Made by a program: the position numbers and the translations under genes
DNA from: Verrucomicrobiota bacterium
GTDB lineage: Bacteria; Verrucomicrobiota; Verrucomicrobiia; Opitutales; Opitutaceae
Assembly (NCBI GenBank): GCA_023426435.1
Contig: JAFAAS010000139.1
Coordinates: forward strand, 1-59,304
Direction of reading: 5' to 3'
DNA: 59,304 nt
Notes under the pieces: generated by a model
The model's input: only the letters and a program-made list of their open reading frames with translations
What the model was told of the DNA's origin: nothing
The model's database searches: none
Shown: one piece after another, positions 16,143 to 24,042 of the stretch
Layout of the letters: the number at the start of each line of letters is the position of its first letter
Position numbering within the stretch: position 1 is the stretch's first letter

Positions 16143-17404
16143 AGCCAATGCGAGCGCGACGCGTGTTGATCACCGGGTTGGGGTTCATCACGCCGATCGG
16201 AAATGATCGCGCGGCGGTGACGCGGAGCGTGCGGGAGCTGAAGCACGGGTTGAAGCGCGTGGAGTGGTTTCCCACGTGTCCGGTGAAGCTGGCGGGCATC
16301 CCGGACGAGTTCGAGTTGGAAGGCGTCAATCATGCGACGTGGCGCTGGCCGGCGCGATATGCGATTCCGCGGGAGGCGGTGCGGAGCATGCCGCCGAATT
16401 CGGTTTTTGGATACTGCGCGATGGCGCAGGCATTGGACGATGCCGGCATCGAGCGAGAGGAGTTGCGCGATGGACGAACGGGATTTTTCGGCGCGTCGGC
16501 GGGGTCGCCGCGGATGATGGCGCATCACGTGAACGCGACGGCGGAAGCGCGCGGTGAGAAGGTGCATCCCTGGGCGGTGACGCATTCGGTGGCGGGAACG
16601 TTGAACTTCAATCTCGCGTCGCATTTCGGTATCCGCGGAGCGGTGACAGGGTTTGTGTCGGCCTGCGCGGCGAGCGGACATGCGCTCGGATATGCGTTCG
16701 ATGAAATCGCGTGGGGGCGGCAGGAGCGGATGATCGTGGTGGGCGCGGAGGAGCCGACGTGGGAGATGCTGGTGCCGTTTTCGGGATTGAGGGCGTTGTC
16801 GCGTCAGACGGAGCCGGAGAAGGCGTCGCGGCCGTTCGACGTGGAGCGGGATGGATTTGTTGGAGCGGGCGGCGGAGTGGCGGTGGTGTTGGAAGCGGAA
16901 GCGCTGGCGGAGCGGCGAGGGGCGGAGAAGGCGTATGCGGAGTTGGCAGGTTGGGGGCAGGCGGCGGATGGGCACAGCGTGGCGCAGTCGGAGCCGGAAG
17001 GGCGCGGGGTGGAAGGAGCGATGCGGCGGGCGCTGGCGAGTGCGGCGGTGGATGCGAGCGATTTGGATTATGTGAGTGCGCACGCGACGAGCACGGTGGT
17101 GGGCGATCGCGCGGAAGCGAAAGCGTTGCGGCGTGTGCTAGCGGAAAGCGGCGCGGCGGTGAGTGGAACGAAGGCGTTGACGGGGCACACGCTTTCGATG
17201 GCGGGGGCGTTGAGCGTGGCGATCACGGCGGTCGCGATCCGCGACGGATTCGTGCCGGGGCAGGCGCATTTGCGCGAAGCGGATCCGGAGTGTGCGGGAT
17301 TGAATTTGCCGCGGGAGACGCGCGATCAGGACGTGCGGGCGGCGATGTGCAACTGCAGCGGGTTTGGCGGGAGCAATGTGGCGCTGGTGTTGCGGAAGGT
17401 GTGA
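16139..17404 (+). CDS. Beta-ketoacyl-ACP synthase II-like ketosynthase
   Basis: 421 residues if started at the GTG overlapping the ACP stop (GTGA), or 418 from the ATG at 16148. Condensing enzyme of the FabF type that elongates an ACP-bound acyl chain with malonyl-ACP. The catalytic Cys-His-His set is visible: Cys176 in VSACAASGHA, His315 in AHATSTVVGD and His350 in ALTGHTLSMAG, with the supporting Lys345. The sequence around the Cys and the first His (HATST rather than HGTST) is divergent from housekeeping FabF, which suggests a specialised lipid or polyketide-like product. There are no ketoreductase, dehydratase or thioesterase genes beside it. Confidence 0.88.
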   Translation: MKPMRARRVLITGLGFITPIGNDRAAVTRSVRELKHGLKRVEWFPTCPVKLAGIPDEFELEGVNHATWRWPARYAIPREAVRSMPPNSVFGYCAMAQALDDAGIEREELRDGRTGFFGASAGSPRMMAHHVNATAEARGEKVHPWAVTHSVAGTLNFNLASHFGIRGAVTGFVSACAASGHALGYAFDEIAWGRQERMIVVGAEEPTWEMLVPFSGLRALSRQTEPEKASRPFDVERDGFVGAGGGVAVVLEAEALAERRGAEKAYAELAGWGQAADGHSVAQSEPEGRGVEGAMRRALASAAVDASDLDYVSAHATSTVVGDRAEAKALRRVLAESGAAVSGTKALTGHTLSMAGALSVAITAVAIRDGFVPGQAHLREADPECAGLNLPRETRDQDVRAAMCNCSGFGGSNVALVLRKV

Positions 17405-17423
17405 CGCGGTGAAGGGGCGGCTT

Positions 17424-17438
17424 GGCGAGGACGCCTCG
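17424..17438. repeat. REP-like hairpin after the ketosynthase gene
   Basis: CGAGG and CCTCG arms around ACG, followed by TCCTACC. It lies between the convergent ketosynthase and adaptor genes, 20 bases after the ketosynthase stop. Confidence 0.45.
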
Positions 17439-17455
17439 TCCTACCTCGATAAAAC

Positions 17456-17482
17456 AGCCCGGCGGGGACGCCGGGCTCCACC
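17456..17482. repeat. REP-like hairpin between convergent genes
   Basis: Perfect 8-base arms AGCCCGGC and GCCGGGCT around GGGGAC, with the tail CCACC. This is the best-formed member of the GGGGAC-loop family also seen at 6751 and 7978. It may serve as a bidirectional terminator stem for the ketosynthase and adaptor genes. Confidence 0.6.
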
Positions 17483-17490
17483 TGCAAAGG

Positions 17491-18201
17491 TTATGGCGCG
17501 GTGACGGTGGTGCGCATGCCGGCTTTGATGAGCTCGTCGGGATTTTCGATCAGGATGCGAACGCGCATAAGGCCGGAAGAAGCGTCGACGCGCGGATCGA
17601 TGAAATCGACCTTGCCGGCGAAAGGCTTGCCGGCGTTGAGGTCGTCGAAATGCGCCTGGAGTTCCTGGCCGAGTTTGAAGCGGGGAAGGTCTTCGCTGCC
17701 GATGAAGAACTGAACGTAAACCTTGCTGATATCGATGATGCGAAAGAGCGGCTGGGTGGCGGTGACGGATTCGCCGGCTTCGCGGAGTTTCTCGACGACG
17801 GTCCCGTTGAGCGGGGCGGTGATGGTGCGAATGCGCAGATTTTCCGTCGCGGCGTCGAGCTGGGCTTGGGCGAGCTCGAGCTCGATGCGAGCTTCGAGCT
17901 CTTTGTCTTCGGGAACGATCTTGTCGTCGAACAGACGCTTGGCGCTGCGATGGTCGAAGACGCGCTTCTCGACGATCGCCCTGGCGCGGCTGAGCTCGAG
18001 TTGTTCCTGCTTCGAGTAAAGCTGGGCGAGGAGTTGTCCCTCTTTCACCGTGTCGCCCTCGCGCACGGCGATGTCTTCAATCGTGCTTTGGACGGGCGAG
18101 CTGACGACGACCTCGCGGAACGGGAGGACGATGCCATCGAGGGCGGACGCGGCTGCGACAGGAACGAGCGCGACGAGAAAGGTGAAAAGACGGAAGGACA
18201 T
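17491..18201 (-). CDS. Periplasmic adaptor (membrane-fusion) protein
   Basis: 236 residues from the ATG at 18201. A signal peptide (residues 1-20) is followed by the first half of a lipoyl/barrel-sandwich domain (33-63, REGDTVKEGQLLAQL), an alpha-hairpin coiled coil (64-122, charged heptads) and the second lipoyl half (123-158, ITAPLNGTVVEKLREAGESV), then a beta-barrel ending RVRILIENPDELIKAGMRTTV. This is the RND/HlyD adaptor architecture in short form; no membrane-proximal domain of full RND adaptors is evident. It lies 56 bases downstream of the TolC-like gene and in the same direction. No RND pump or ABC transporter follows, so its inner-membrane partner is likely one of the divergent genes at 20-24 kb. 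Confidence 0.87.
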   Translation of the reverse strand: MSFRLFTFLVALVPVAAASALDGIVLPFREVVVSSPVQSTIEDIAVREGDTVKEGQLLAQLYSKQEQLELSRARAIVEKRVFDHRSAKRLFDDKIVPEDKELEARIELELAQAQLDAATENLRIRTITAPLNGTVVEKLREAGESVTATQPLFRIIDISKVYVQFFIGSEDLPRFKLGQELQAHFDDLNAGKPFAGKVDFIDPRVDASSGLMRVRILIENPDELIKAGMRTTVTAP

Positions 18202-18257
18202 GACGGAAGGACGGAGCGCCAGCGAAACCGCTCGCCGACGCTCGCGGCGGCGAGAAC

Positions 18258-19811
18258 TTAGTTCGTGACCACGATGTTCATCTTTTCGGCGAGGGTGCCT
18301 TCGATGAGGTGCAGCGTGGTGATGGCTTTGTTGAGATCGACGACGGTGGCGAGTTCGCGGCTGCGAACCTGGCTGAGTTCTTTTTGCAGCGTCAGGACGT
18401 TGTAGCTCGTGGTGAGGCCGGTGTTGAGACGCTTGAGCTCGGCATCGAGCGCGGACTCGGCGAGGCGGAGCGAGTCTTTCACGAGCTGGACGCGTTCGCG
18501 GGCGGCGGCGATGTCGCGGAGCGCGGTGTCGACGGCGCTGAGGATGGCGACCTCGGCGCGCTTCACGTTGAGGGCGGCCTGGGCCTGGCGCTTCTTCGCT
18601 TCGGCGACGCGGCTGCGCGCGGTGCGGTTGAATGTGGGAATCGAGACCGAGACGCCGACGCTCCAATCGGGCTGACCGCGATCGGTGAAATCGTTGAAGC
18701 TATTTGCGATGTCGTGGCCGAGTCCGTTGTAGCCGAACGTGGCTTTGAGATCGAGGCGGGGCCAGCGCTGGTTTTTGGCGTAGGCGAGGCGGATGTCTTC
18801 GGCTTTCGCGCCTTCGATGGCGGCGAGGTAGCTCGGATTCCTGGTGAAGACGGTGCCGAGGATCTGTTCGCGTTCGAGATCGGGAATCGGGAGCTGGACG
18901 TTGTCGGCGGCGAAGATCATCGCAGGCGAATCGAAATCGAATTCCTCGCGCGTGAGTTCCTTCAGCGTGTTGCGGCGCTGGTTGAGGAGACTCTGGGCGA
19001 GGATGAGTTCCTCGCGGGCTTCGGCGACGCGGGCCTCGGCCTGAATGACATCGATCGAAGCCATCTTGCCTTCCTCGGCGCGACGGCGGTTTTCGTGGAG
19101 GAGGTTTTCGGCGAGCTCGATCGATTGCTGCTTCACGCGAATGTTTTCCTGCGCGAAGACGGCTTCGAAGTAGGCGGACATCGTTTGGCCGACGATGCGA
19201 AGGACGGACGCGTGAAATTCATTTTCGGATACATTGCGGGCGTTCTTCGCGAGACGGATCTCGGCGAGATTGGCGTGGAAGCCGAAGTCGCGGAGCAGCG
19301 GTTGCGTGATGCGGAAGACGGCGTTCGATTGGAATTCGGGACCGTAGAGCGAGAGCGCGCGACGGTTGTAGGTGTTGTCGAGCCGCGCGTGGTCGACCAT
19401 GAATTCGTAAACGAGACCGGTTGGGATGCGTCCGCCGAACGATGCTTGGAAGCGCTCGTTGTTTTCGTCGTAGATGCGCGAGATTTGTCCGGTGCCGAGG
19501 AAGTCGCGCTGGTTGAGGGCGCGCTCGGATTCCTCATAGAGCGCGCCGAACGAGATCGTGGGATCGAAGACACCCCAGGCGGCTTTGATGCGGTCCTCGT
19601 AGATCTGTGGTTCGATGCGGCGGGCCTGGATTTCGAGATTCGCCTGGAGTGCTTGCAGCAGGAGATCCTGCAATGTGGTAGGTGCGGTGGCCACGAGCGT
19701 GGCGTCGGTCGTGGTCGCGGCCGGCGAAGAGCCGGATTGCGCGACGGCGAGAGGTAGAAGAAGCGCGCCGGCGGCGGCGGAGACGATGGAGCGTCGAAGC
19801 GGGATGATCAT
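18258..19811 (-). CDS. TolC-family outer-membrane efflux/secretion channel
   Basis: 517 residues from the ATG at 19811 (MIIPLRRS), with a signal peptide ending near LLLPLAVAQS. Two OEP-type repeats are visible, each a long alpha-helical stretch (for example VQAEARVAEAREELILAQSL and the C-terminal DIAAARERVQLVKDSLRLAE) interrupted by beta strands, as in TolC trimers that span the outer membrane and periplasm. The frame extends upstream of 19811 but lacks signal-peptide character there. It is the first gene of the leftward TolC-adaptor operon and is divergent from the GAF/adaptor, M50, SecA-like and giant genes. In this setting it is the natural exit channel for the giant protein, an inference from neighbourhood only. 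Confidence 0.9.
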   Translation of the reverse strand: MIIPLRRSIVSAAAGALLLPLAVAQSGSSPAATTTDATLVATAPTTLQDLLLQALQANLEIQARRIEPQIYEDRIKAAWGVFDPTISFGALYEESERALNQRDFLGTGQISRIYDENNERFQASFGGRIPTGLVYEFMVDHARLDNTYNRRALSLYGPEFQSNAVFRITQPLLRDFGFHANLAEIRLAKNARNVSENEFHASVLRIVGQTMSAYFEAVFAQENIRVKQQSIELAENLLHENRRRAEEGKMASIDVIQAEARVAEAREELILAQSLLNQRRNTLKELTREEFDFDSPAMIFAADNVQLPIPDLEREQILGTVFTRNPSYLAAIEGAKAEDIRLAYAKNQRWPRLDLKATFGYNGLGHDIANSFNDFTDRGQPDWSVGVSVSIPTFNRTARSRVAEAKKRQAQAALNVKRAEVAILSAVDTALRDIAAARERVQLVKDSLRLAESALDAELKRLNTGLTTSYNVLTLQKELSQVRSRELATVVDLNKAITTLHLIEGTLAEKMNIVVTN

Positions 19812-20009
19812 TGAACTGCTGGATGGGGGAGAAGCCCTAACGTCGTTGACGAAGGCGTGGCAAGAATTGGTTACGGGCGGCGTTGATTGCGAGCGGCGAA
19901 GTTCGCGGCAAGTCATTTGTGCGAAGCGACATTTTTTACGAAGAAGTTGTCGTAGATTTGTGAATACAGGGCGCCGAACCAAACAGAAGCTTGCTCCGGA
20001 ATTGGACGG

Positions 20010-20022
20010 TCCCTACTAGGGA
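20010..20022. promoter_or_regulatory. Small perfect palindrome in the divergent secretion-locus promoter region
   Basis: TCCCTA-C-TAGGGA lies 17 bases before the GTG start at 20040, within the 228-base gap between the TolC-like gene and the GAF/adaptor gene. It could be an operator half-site pair or a leader hairpin occluding the weak ribosome site (the GGGAG inside its right arm). No clear promoter boxes were found elsewhere in the gap. Confidence 0.3.
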
Positions 20023-20039
20023 GAAATCTCTAAAAAACT

Positions 20040-21869
20040 GTGACCGGACCGACGCAAACCCCTGAAGTGATCAAGAATTTGGAGGCGTGCCGCGCGTTCG
20101 CCGGTCCGGTGAAGGCCTTCTGGCCCTTCTTCGCTCAGACGTGCGGCAAGCTCGCGGATGCGACGCATGCGCAGATCATGGTGCGGTTGGACGGGCGGTG
20201 GAGAGTGGTGGCGCAGTGGCCGGCGACCGGCGGAGAAAAAGCGCCGCAGCTGGTGTCGGCAGAAACGTTTTCGTCGATTGCAGATGAAGCGCTGGAGACC
20301 GGCGTGGTGACGGCGCCGCCGAGCGGGCCGGCGGGATTGTCGCTGATCGTGGTGGCGCTTTCGACGGGCGAGCCGACGCAAGGTTGTGTGATCGCGGTTT
20401 CGCTGCCGTTGGAGCGCGCGAAGGAATTGGGATCGACGGCGGACATGCTGCGGCTCGCGGCGGACACGCCGTTGTTGTATCAACGGCAACGTCAGCTCGA
20501 GCGGACGAAGCGCGACATCGTGCACTTCTCGCAAGCGTTGGAAGTGTTGACGGTCTTGAATGCGCACACGCGATTTTTGTCGGTGGCGATGGCGCTGGTG
20601 AACGAAACGGCGCAGCGTTATCAGGCGACGCGGGTGGCGCTGGGATGGATCGCGGAGCCGTATGTTCGCGTGCAGGCCGTGAGCGGAACGGATCGCTTCG
20701 AGAAAAAAATGGAAGCGGTGCAGCGTCTCGAGGCGGCGATGGAAGAGGCGCGGGACCAGGATGAGGAAATTGTTTTCCCGGCGGTGGCGGAATTGCAGCA
20801 GATCGTGCGCGATCACGAAACGTATGCGAAGAGCGAGGGCGTGGCGTTTCTCGCGTCGGTGCCGCTGCGTGTCGACGGCGAGGTGCGCGGCGTGCTGACG
20901 CTGGAGCGCGCGGCGCAGGCGTTTACCGAAGACGAAGTGGCGGGCGTGCGCGTGCTCGCGGATCAAGTGGCGCGGCGGCTCGATGAGTTGCGTCGCAACG
21001 ATCGTTGGTTCGGTGCGCGTTGGGCGCTGGCGTGGCGGGAGTATTTCGCGCGTTTCCTTGGGCCGCGCCACACCTGGAGCAAAGTCGCGACGATCGCCGG
21101 CGCGCTGGCGCTGATCGTGGTGTTTTTCGTGCCGGTTTCGTATCGCGTGGAGGCGCCGTTCCTGACGCGCAGCGATGCGCTCGCGCATTTGCCGGCGCCG
21201 TTCGACGGCTATTTGTCGGAAGTGCTGGTGCGGCCGGGCGACCTGGTGAAGCAAGGCGACGTGCTGGTGCGATTGGACAACAGCGATCTGTTGATCGAGG
21301 AGTCGGCGGCGCGCGCGGAGTTGCAGCGTTATGCGAGCGAGGCGGAGCAAGCGGAGGCGGCGCGGCAGCTGGCGGACATGCGCGTGGCGCTGGCGATGAA
21401 GGCGCAGGCGCAGGCGCGGTTGGACTTGTGTTTGTTCCGATTGGCGCGAGCGGACGTGCGCGCGCCGTATGACGGCGTGGTCGTGGAAGGGGATCTTCGC
21501 GAACGGATCGGCGCGCCGGTGAAGACGGGCGAGGTGATGATGAAGGTCACGCAGCTCGCGGGCATGTATGTCGAGATGCGCGTGCATGAACGCGACATCG
21601 ATCAAGTGCTCGAAAGCAAGACGGCGGAAGTGGCGTTCGCGAGCCGGCCGGAGGACACCTTTGCGGTGGACGTGACGCGGATCGAGCCCTCGGCGGTGCC
21701 GGATCGCGACGGGAATCGTTTTCTGGTGCGCGGGACGCTGGCGAGCAAAGCGGATTGGTTTCGGCCGGGCATGAGCGGCATCGCGAAAGTGAATGCCGGC
21801 GACCGCAGCCTCGCGTGGATTGGCACGCACCGGCTGGTGGATTTTCTGCGGATGAAATTCTGGTGGTGA
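20040..21869 (+). CDS. Membrane-anchored HlyD-type adaptor with N-terminal GAF-like domains
   Basis: 609 residues starting at a GTG. About residues 30-150 and 160-325 look like two GAF-type sensor domains; the second ends LRVDGEVRGVLTLER and EVAGVRVLADQVARRLDEL, the usual GAF C-terminal strand and helix. A single membrane span lies near 357-378 (VATIAGALALIVVFFVPV). After it comes a barrel-sandwich adaptor: DGYLSEVLVRPGDLVKQGDVLVRLDN, an Ala/Glu-rich coiled coil, then APYDGVVVEGDLRERIGAPVKTGEVMMKV and a beta-barrel ending GMSGIAKV. So a cytoplasmic sensory part is fused to a periplasmic adaptor part. It ends six bases before the M50 gene and is first in the rightward operon. The GAF calls are by pattern and moderate in confidence; the adaptor half is clear. 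Confidence 0.82.
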   Translation: MTGPTQTPEVIKNLEACRAFAGPVKAFWPFFAQTCGKLADATHAQIMVRLDGRWRVVAQWPATGGEKAPQLVSAETFSSIADEALETGVVTAPPSGPAGLSLIVVALSTGEPTQGCVIAVSLPLERAKELGSTADMLRLAADTPLLYQRQRQLERTKRDIVHFSQALEVLTVLNAHTRFLSVAMALVNETAQRYQATRVALGWIAEPYVRVQAVSGTDRFEKKMEAVQRLEAAMEEARDQDEEIVFPAVAELQQIVRDHETYAKSEGVAFLASVPLRVDGEVRGVLTLERAAQAFTEDEVAGVRVLADQVARRLDELRRNDRWFGARWALAWREYFARFLGPRHTWSKVATIAGALALIVVFFVPVSYRVEAPFLTRSDALAHLPAPFDGYLSEVLVRPGDLVKQGDVLVRLDNSDLLIEESAARAELQRYASEAEQAEAARQLADMRVALAMKAQAQARLDLCLFRLARADVRAPYDGVVVEGDLRERIGAPVKTGEVMMKVTQLAGMYVEMRVHERDIDQVLESKTAEVAFASRPEDTFAVDVTRIEPSAVPDRDGNRFLVRGTLASKADWFRPGMSGIAKVNAGDRSLAWIGTHRLVDFLRMKFWW

Positions 21870-21875
21870 CGCGTC

Positions 21876-24032
21876 ATGTCGAACTCGCGCGCACTGTTTA
21901 GCGAATCGTGGCACCGGGTGGCGTCGCAACGCATCCGGCTGCGTCCATCGGTGATCATCCGGAAGCAATACTTCCGCGGCGAACGCTGGCACGTCGTGCA
22001 CGATCCGTTCACGAACAATTTTTTTCGGTTCCGCGCGGAGGCGTATGCGTTCGTCGCGCGACTCGACGGCAGCCGGACGGTCGAGGAAGTGTGGAAGCAT
22101 TGCCTTGAGACCGAAGGCGAGCAGGCGCCCGGGCAGGGCGAAGCGATCCAGATGCTCGCGCAGCTTTACCAGGCGAACCTGATCGTGTCGGACGTGCCGC
22201 CGGACACGGCGCGCTTGTTCGAGCGGCAGAAGAAGCACAAGCAGCGCGAACTGCGGGCGCGGTTGATGAGCGTATTCTTTTTGCGGATGCGGCTGTGGGA
22301 TCCGGATTCGTTTCTGAAGCGGACGCTGCCGTATGTCGGCTGGATCTTTTCGCGGTGGATGGCGGTGGTGTGGGTGGTGGTCGTCGGCCTCGGGCTCGCG
22401 ATGGCTTTGGGCGAATGGGACCGATTGCGCGATCAGACGGCCGGCGTGCTGGAGCCGGGCAACCTGCTGCTATTATATCTAGCGTTCGCGTTGGCGAAGG
22501 TGGTGCACGAGTTTGGGCATGCGTATGCGTGTCGGCGCTTCGGAGGGGAAGTGCATGCGATGGGTTTGACGCTGCTGGTGTTCACGCTCGTGCCCTTTGT
22601 GGATGCGACGGCGGCGTGGGCGTTTCGCGAACGGCGGCGGCGTGTGATGGTCGGTCTGGCGGGGATGATTCCGGAACTGTTTCTCGCGGCGGTCGCGGCG
22701 ATGATCTGGGCGAACACGGGCGCGGGACTCGTGAACGGGATTTGTTACAACCTGATGTTGGTGGCGTCGGTCTCGACCGTGTTGTTCAACGCGAACCCGT
22801 TGCTCCGTTTCGACGGCTACTATGTGTTGGCGGATTTGACGGATACGCCGAATCTTCAGCAACGCGCGCAGCAGCAGTTGTTGCATACGGTGGAACGGCG
22901 GGTGTTCGGCGGACGAAACGCGTCGCCGCCGGCGCGGTCGCGGCGCGAAGGCGTGCTGTTGGTGATCTTCGCGATCGCGAGCTGGGTGTATCGCGTGCTG
23001 ATCACGTGGTCGCTTATCATTCTAGTAGCGGACCAGTATTTCGGGCTCGGGTTGGCGGCGGCGGCGATCGCGTTCTTCGGGACCTTCGTGATGCCGGTGA
23101 TTGGTGCCGTGAAGTATCTGGTGCGCGAACCGCGGATCGAACGCGTGCGGCGGCGGGCGACGTTTATTTCGGTCGGGGCGGCGGCGACGGTGTTGATCGT
23201 GCTTGCGGCGATTCCGTTTCCGCGGCGCTTTCGCGTGCCGGGCGTGTTGCACGCGGAGAACTACACGAAAGTCATCGCGCCGTCGGCGGGGTATGTGGAG
23301 ACGGTGGCGGTGGAGAGCCGGACGCGGGTCGAGCCGGAACAGGCGTTGTTGAAGCTGGTGAATCCGGAGCTGGATTTTCAGATCGCGGCGGGCGAGGCGG
23401 AGTTGGAGGCGACGCGGGCGCTCGAGCGGAAAGTTTTGCGGGAATCGCCCGCGCGGATTCAGCCGGTGCGTCGTCGGCTCGAGGCGATCGAGCGGCACGT
23501 GGCGAAATCGCGGGAAGACAAGGCGGCGTTGGAATTTCGCGCAAAGCAGGAAGGCGTGTGGATTTCGCCGCGCGCGGAAGATTTCAGCGGGTTGTGGGTT
23601 CCGCGCGGTGCGACGGTTGGAGAGATTGTCGATGATCGCAGCTTCGAGTTTTTGGCGGTGGTGCCGCAGGAAGAGGCACGCGAGTTGTTCGGCGCGGAGA
23701 TCGAGAAGCTCGAGATTCGGTTTCCGGGCGAAGCGGAGGAAAACGTCGGTGTGAGATCGTGGCATGTGGTGCCGGGCCGGCAGGACGTGTTGCCCACGCC
23801 CGCGCTCGGTTGGGCGGGGGGCGGCCCGGTGCGCGTGGCGGCGGAAGATGCATCGGGGTTGCGGACGGCGGAGCCGTTCTTCCTGATGGTGGCGAAAGTG
23901 GAAAAGAACGCGGCGGTCGCGATGTTGAACGATCGCACGGGGGTGATGCGGGTGTCGTTGCCGAAAGAGCCGCTCTTGACGCAATGGACGCGCAATTTGC
24001 GTCAGCTCCTGCAGGAACGTTATCAGCTGTGA
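21876..24032 (+). CDS. PqqD-like / M50 metalloprotease / lipoyl-domain membrane fusion protein
   Basis: 718 residues. Residues about 20-105 resemble a PqqD-type winged domain (RPSVIIRKQYFRGERW..., DGSRTVEEVW). Then about eight hydrophobic spans follow (approximately 150-175, 195-217, 226-247, 257-280, 289-310, 364-388, 395-418, 430-450). The site-2-protease zinc motif H211-E212-F-G-H215 lies in the second span and the third ligand Asp313 in NPLLRFDGYY, so the active site is intact. From about residue 455 the protein has an HlyD/biotin-lipoyl-like periplasmic part (HAENYTKVIAPSAGYVETV...). In other bacteria M50-HlyD proteins of this type accompany peptide or large-protein export, with unproven roles. 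It could cleave or clear the exported substrate, or use the fold only as a membrane platform. Confidence 0.88.
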   Translation: MSNSRALFSESWHRVASQRIRLRPSVIIRKQYFRGERWHVVHDPFTNNFFRFRAEAYAFVARLDGSRTVEEVWKHCLETEGEQAPGQGEAIQMLAQLYQANLIVSDVPPDTARLFERQKKHKQRELRARLMSVFFLRMRLWDPDSFLKRTLPYVGWIFSRWMAVVWVVVVGLGLAMALGEWDRLRDQTAGVLEPGNLLLLYLAFALAKVVHEFGHAYACRRFGGEVHAMGLTLLVFTLVPFVDATAAWAFRERRRRVMVGLAGMIPELFLAAVAAMIWANTGAGLVNGICYNLMLVASVSTVLFNANPLLRFDGYYVLADLTDTPNLQQRAQQQLLHTVERRVFGGRNASPPARSRREGVLLVIFAIASWVYRVLITWSLIILVADQYFGLGLAAAAIAFFGTFVMPVIGAVKYLVREPRIERVRRRATFISVGAAATVLIVLAAIPFPRRFRVPGVLHAENYTKVIAPSAGYVETVAVESRTRVEPEQALLKLVNPELDFQIAAGEAELEATRALERKVLRESPARIQPVRRRLEAIERHVAKSREDKAALEFRAKQEGVWISPRAEDFSGLWVPRGATVGEIVDDRSFEFLAVVPQEEARELFGAEIEKLEIRFPGEAEENVGVRSWHVVPGRQDVLPTPALGWAGGGPVRVAAEDASGLRTAEPFFLMVAKVEKNAAVAMLNDRTGVMRVSLPKEPLLTQWTRNLRQLLQERYQL

Positions 24033-24042
24033 TTGGCTTGCG

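Noticed and set aside
20016..22238. Minus-strand open frame of 740 codons opposite the GAF/adaptor and M50 genes
   Set aside because: Arg/His-rich, no domains; the plus-strand genes show clear adaptor and HEFGH motifs.
17491..24032. A classical RND tripartite efflux pump
   Set aside because: TolC and adaptor are present but there is no RND transporter of about 1,000 residues; the divergent genes are adaptor, M50 and SecA types instead.
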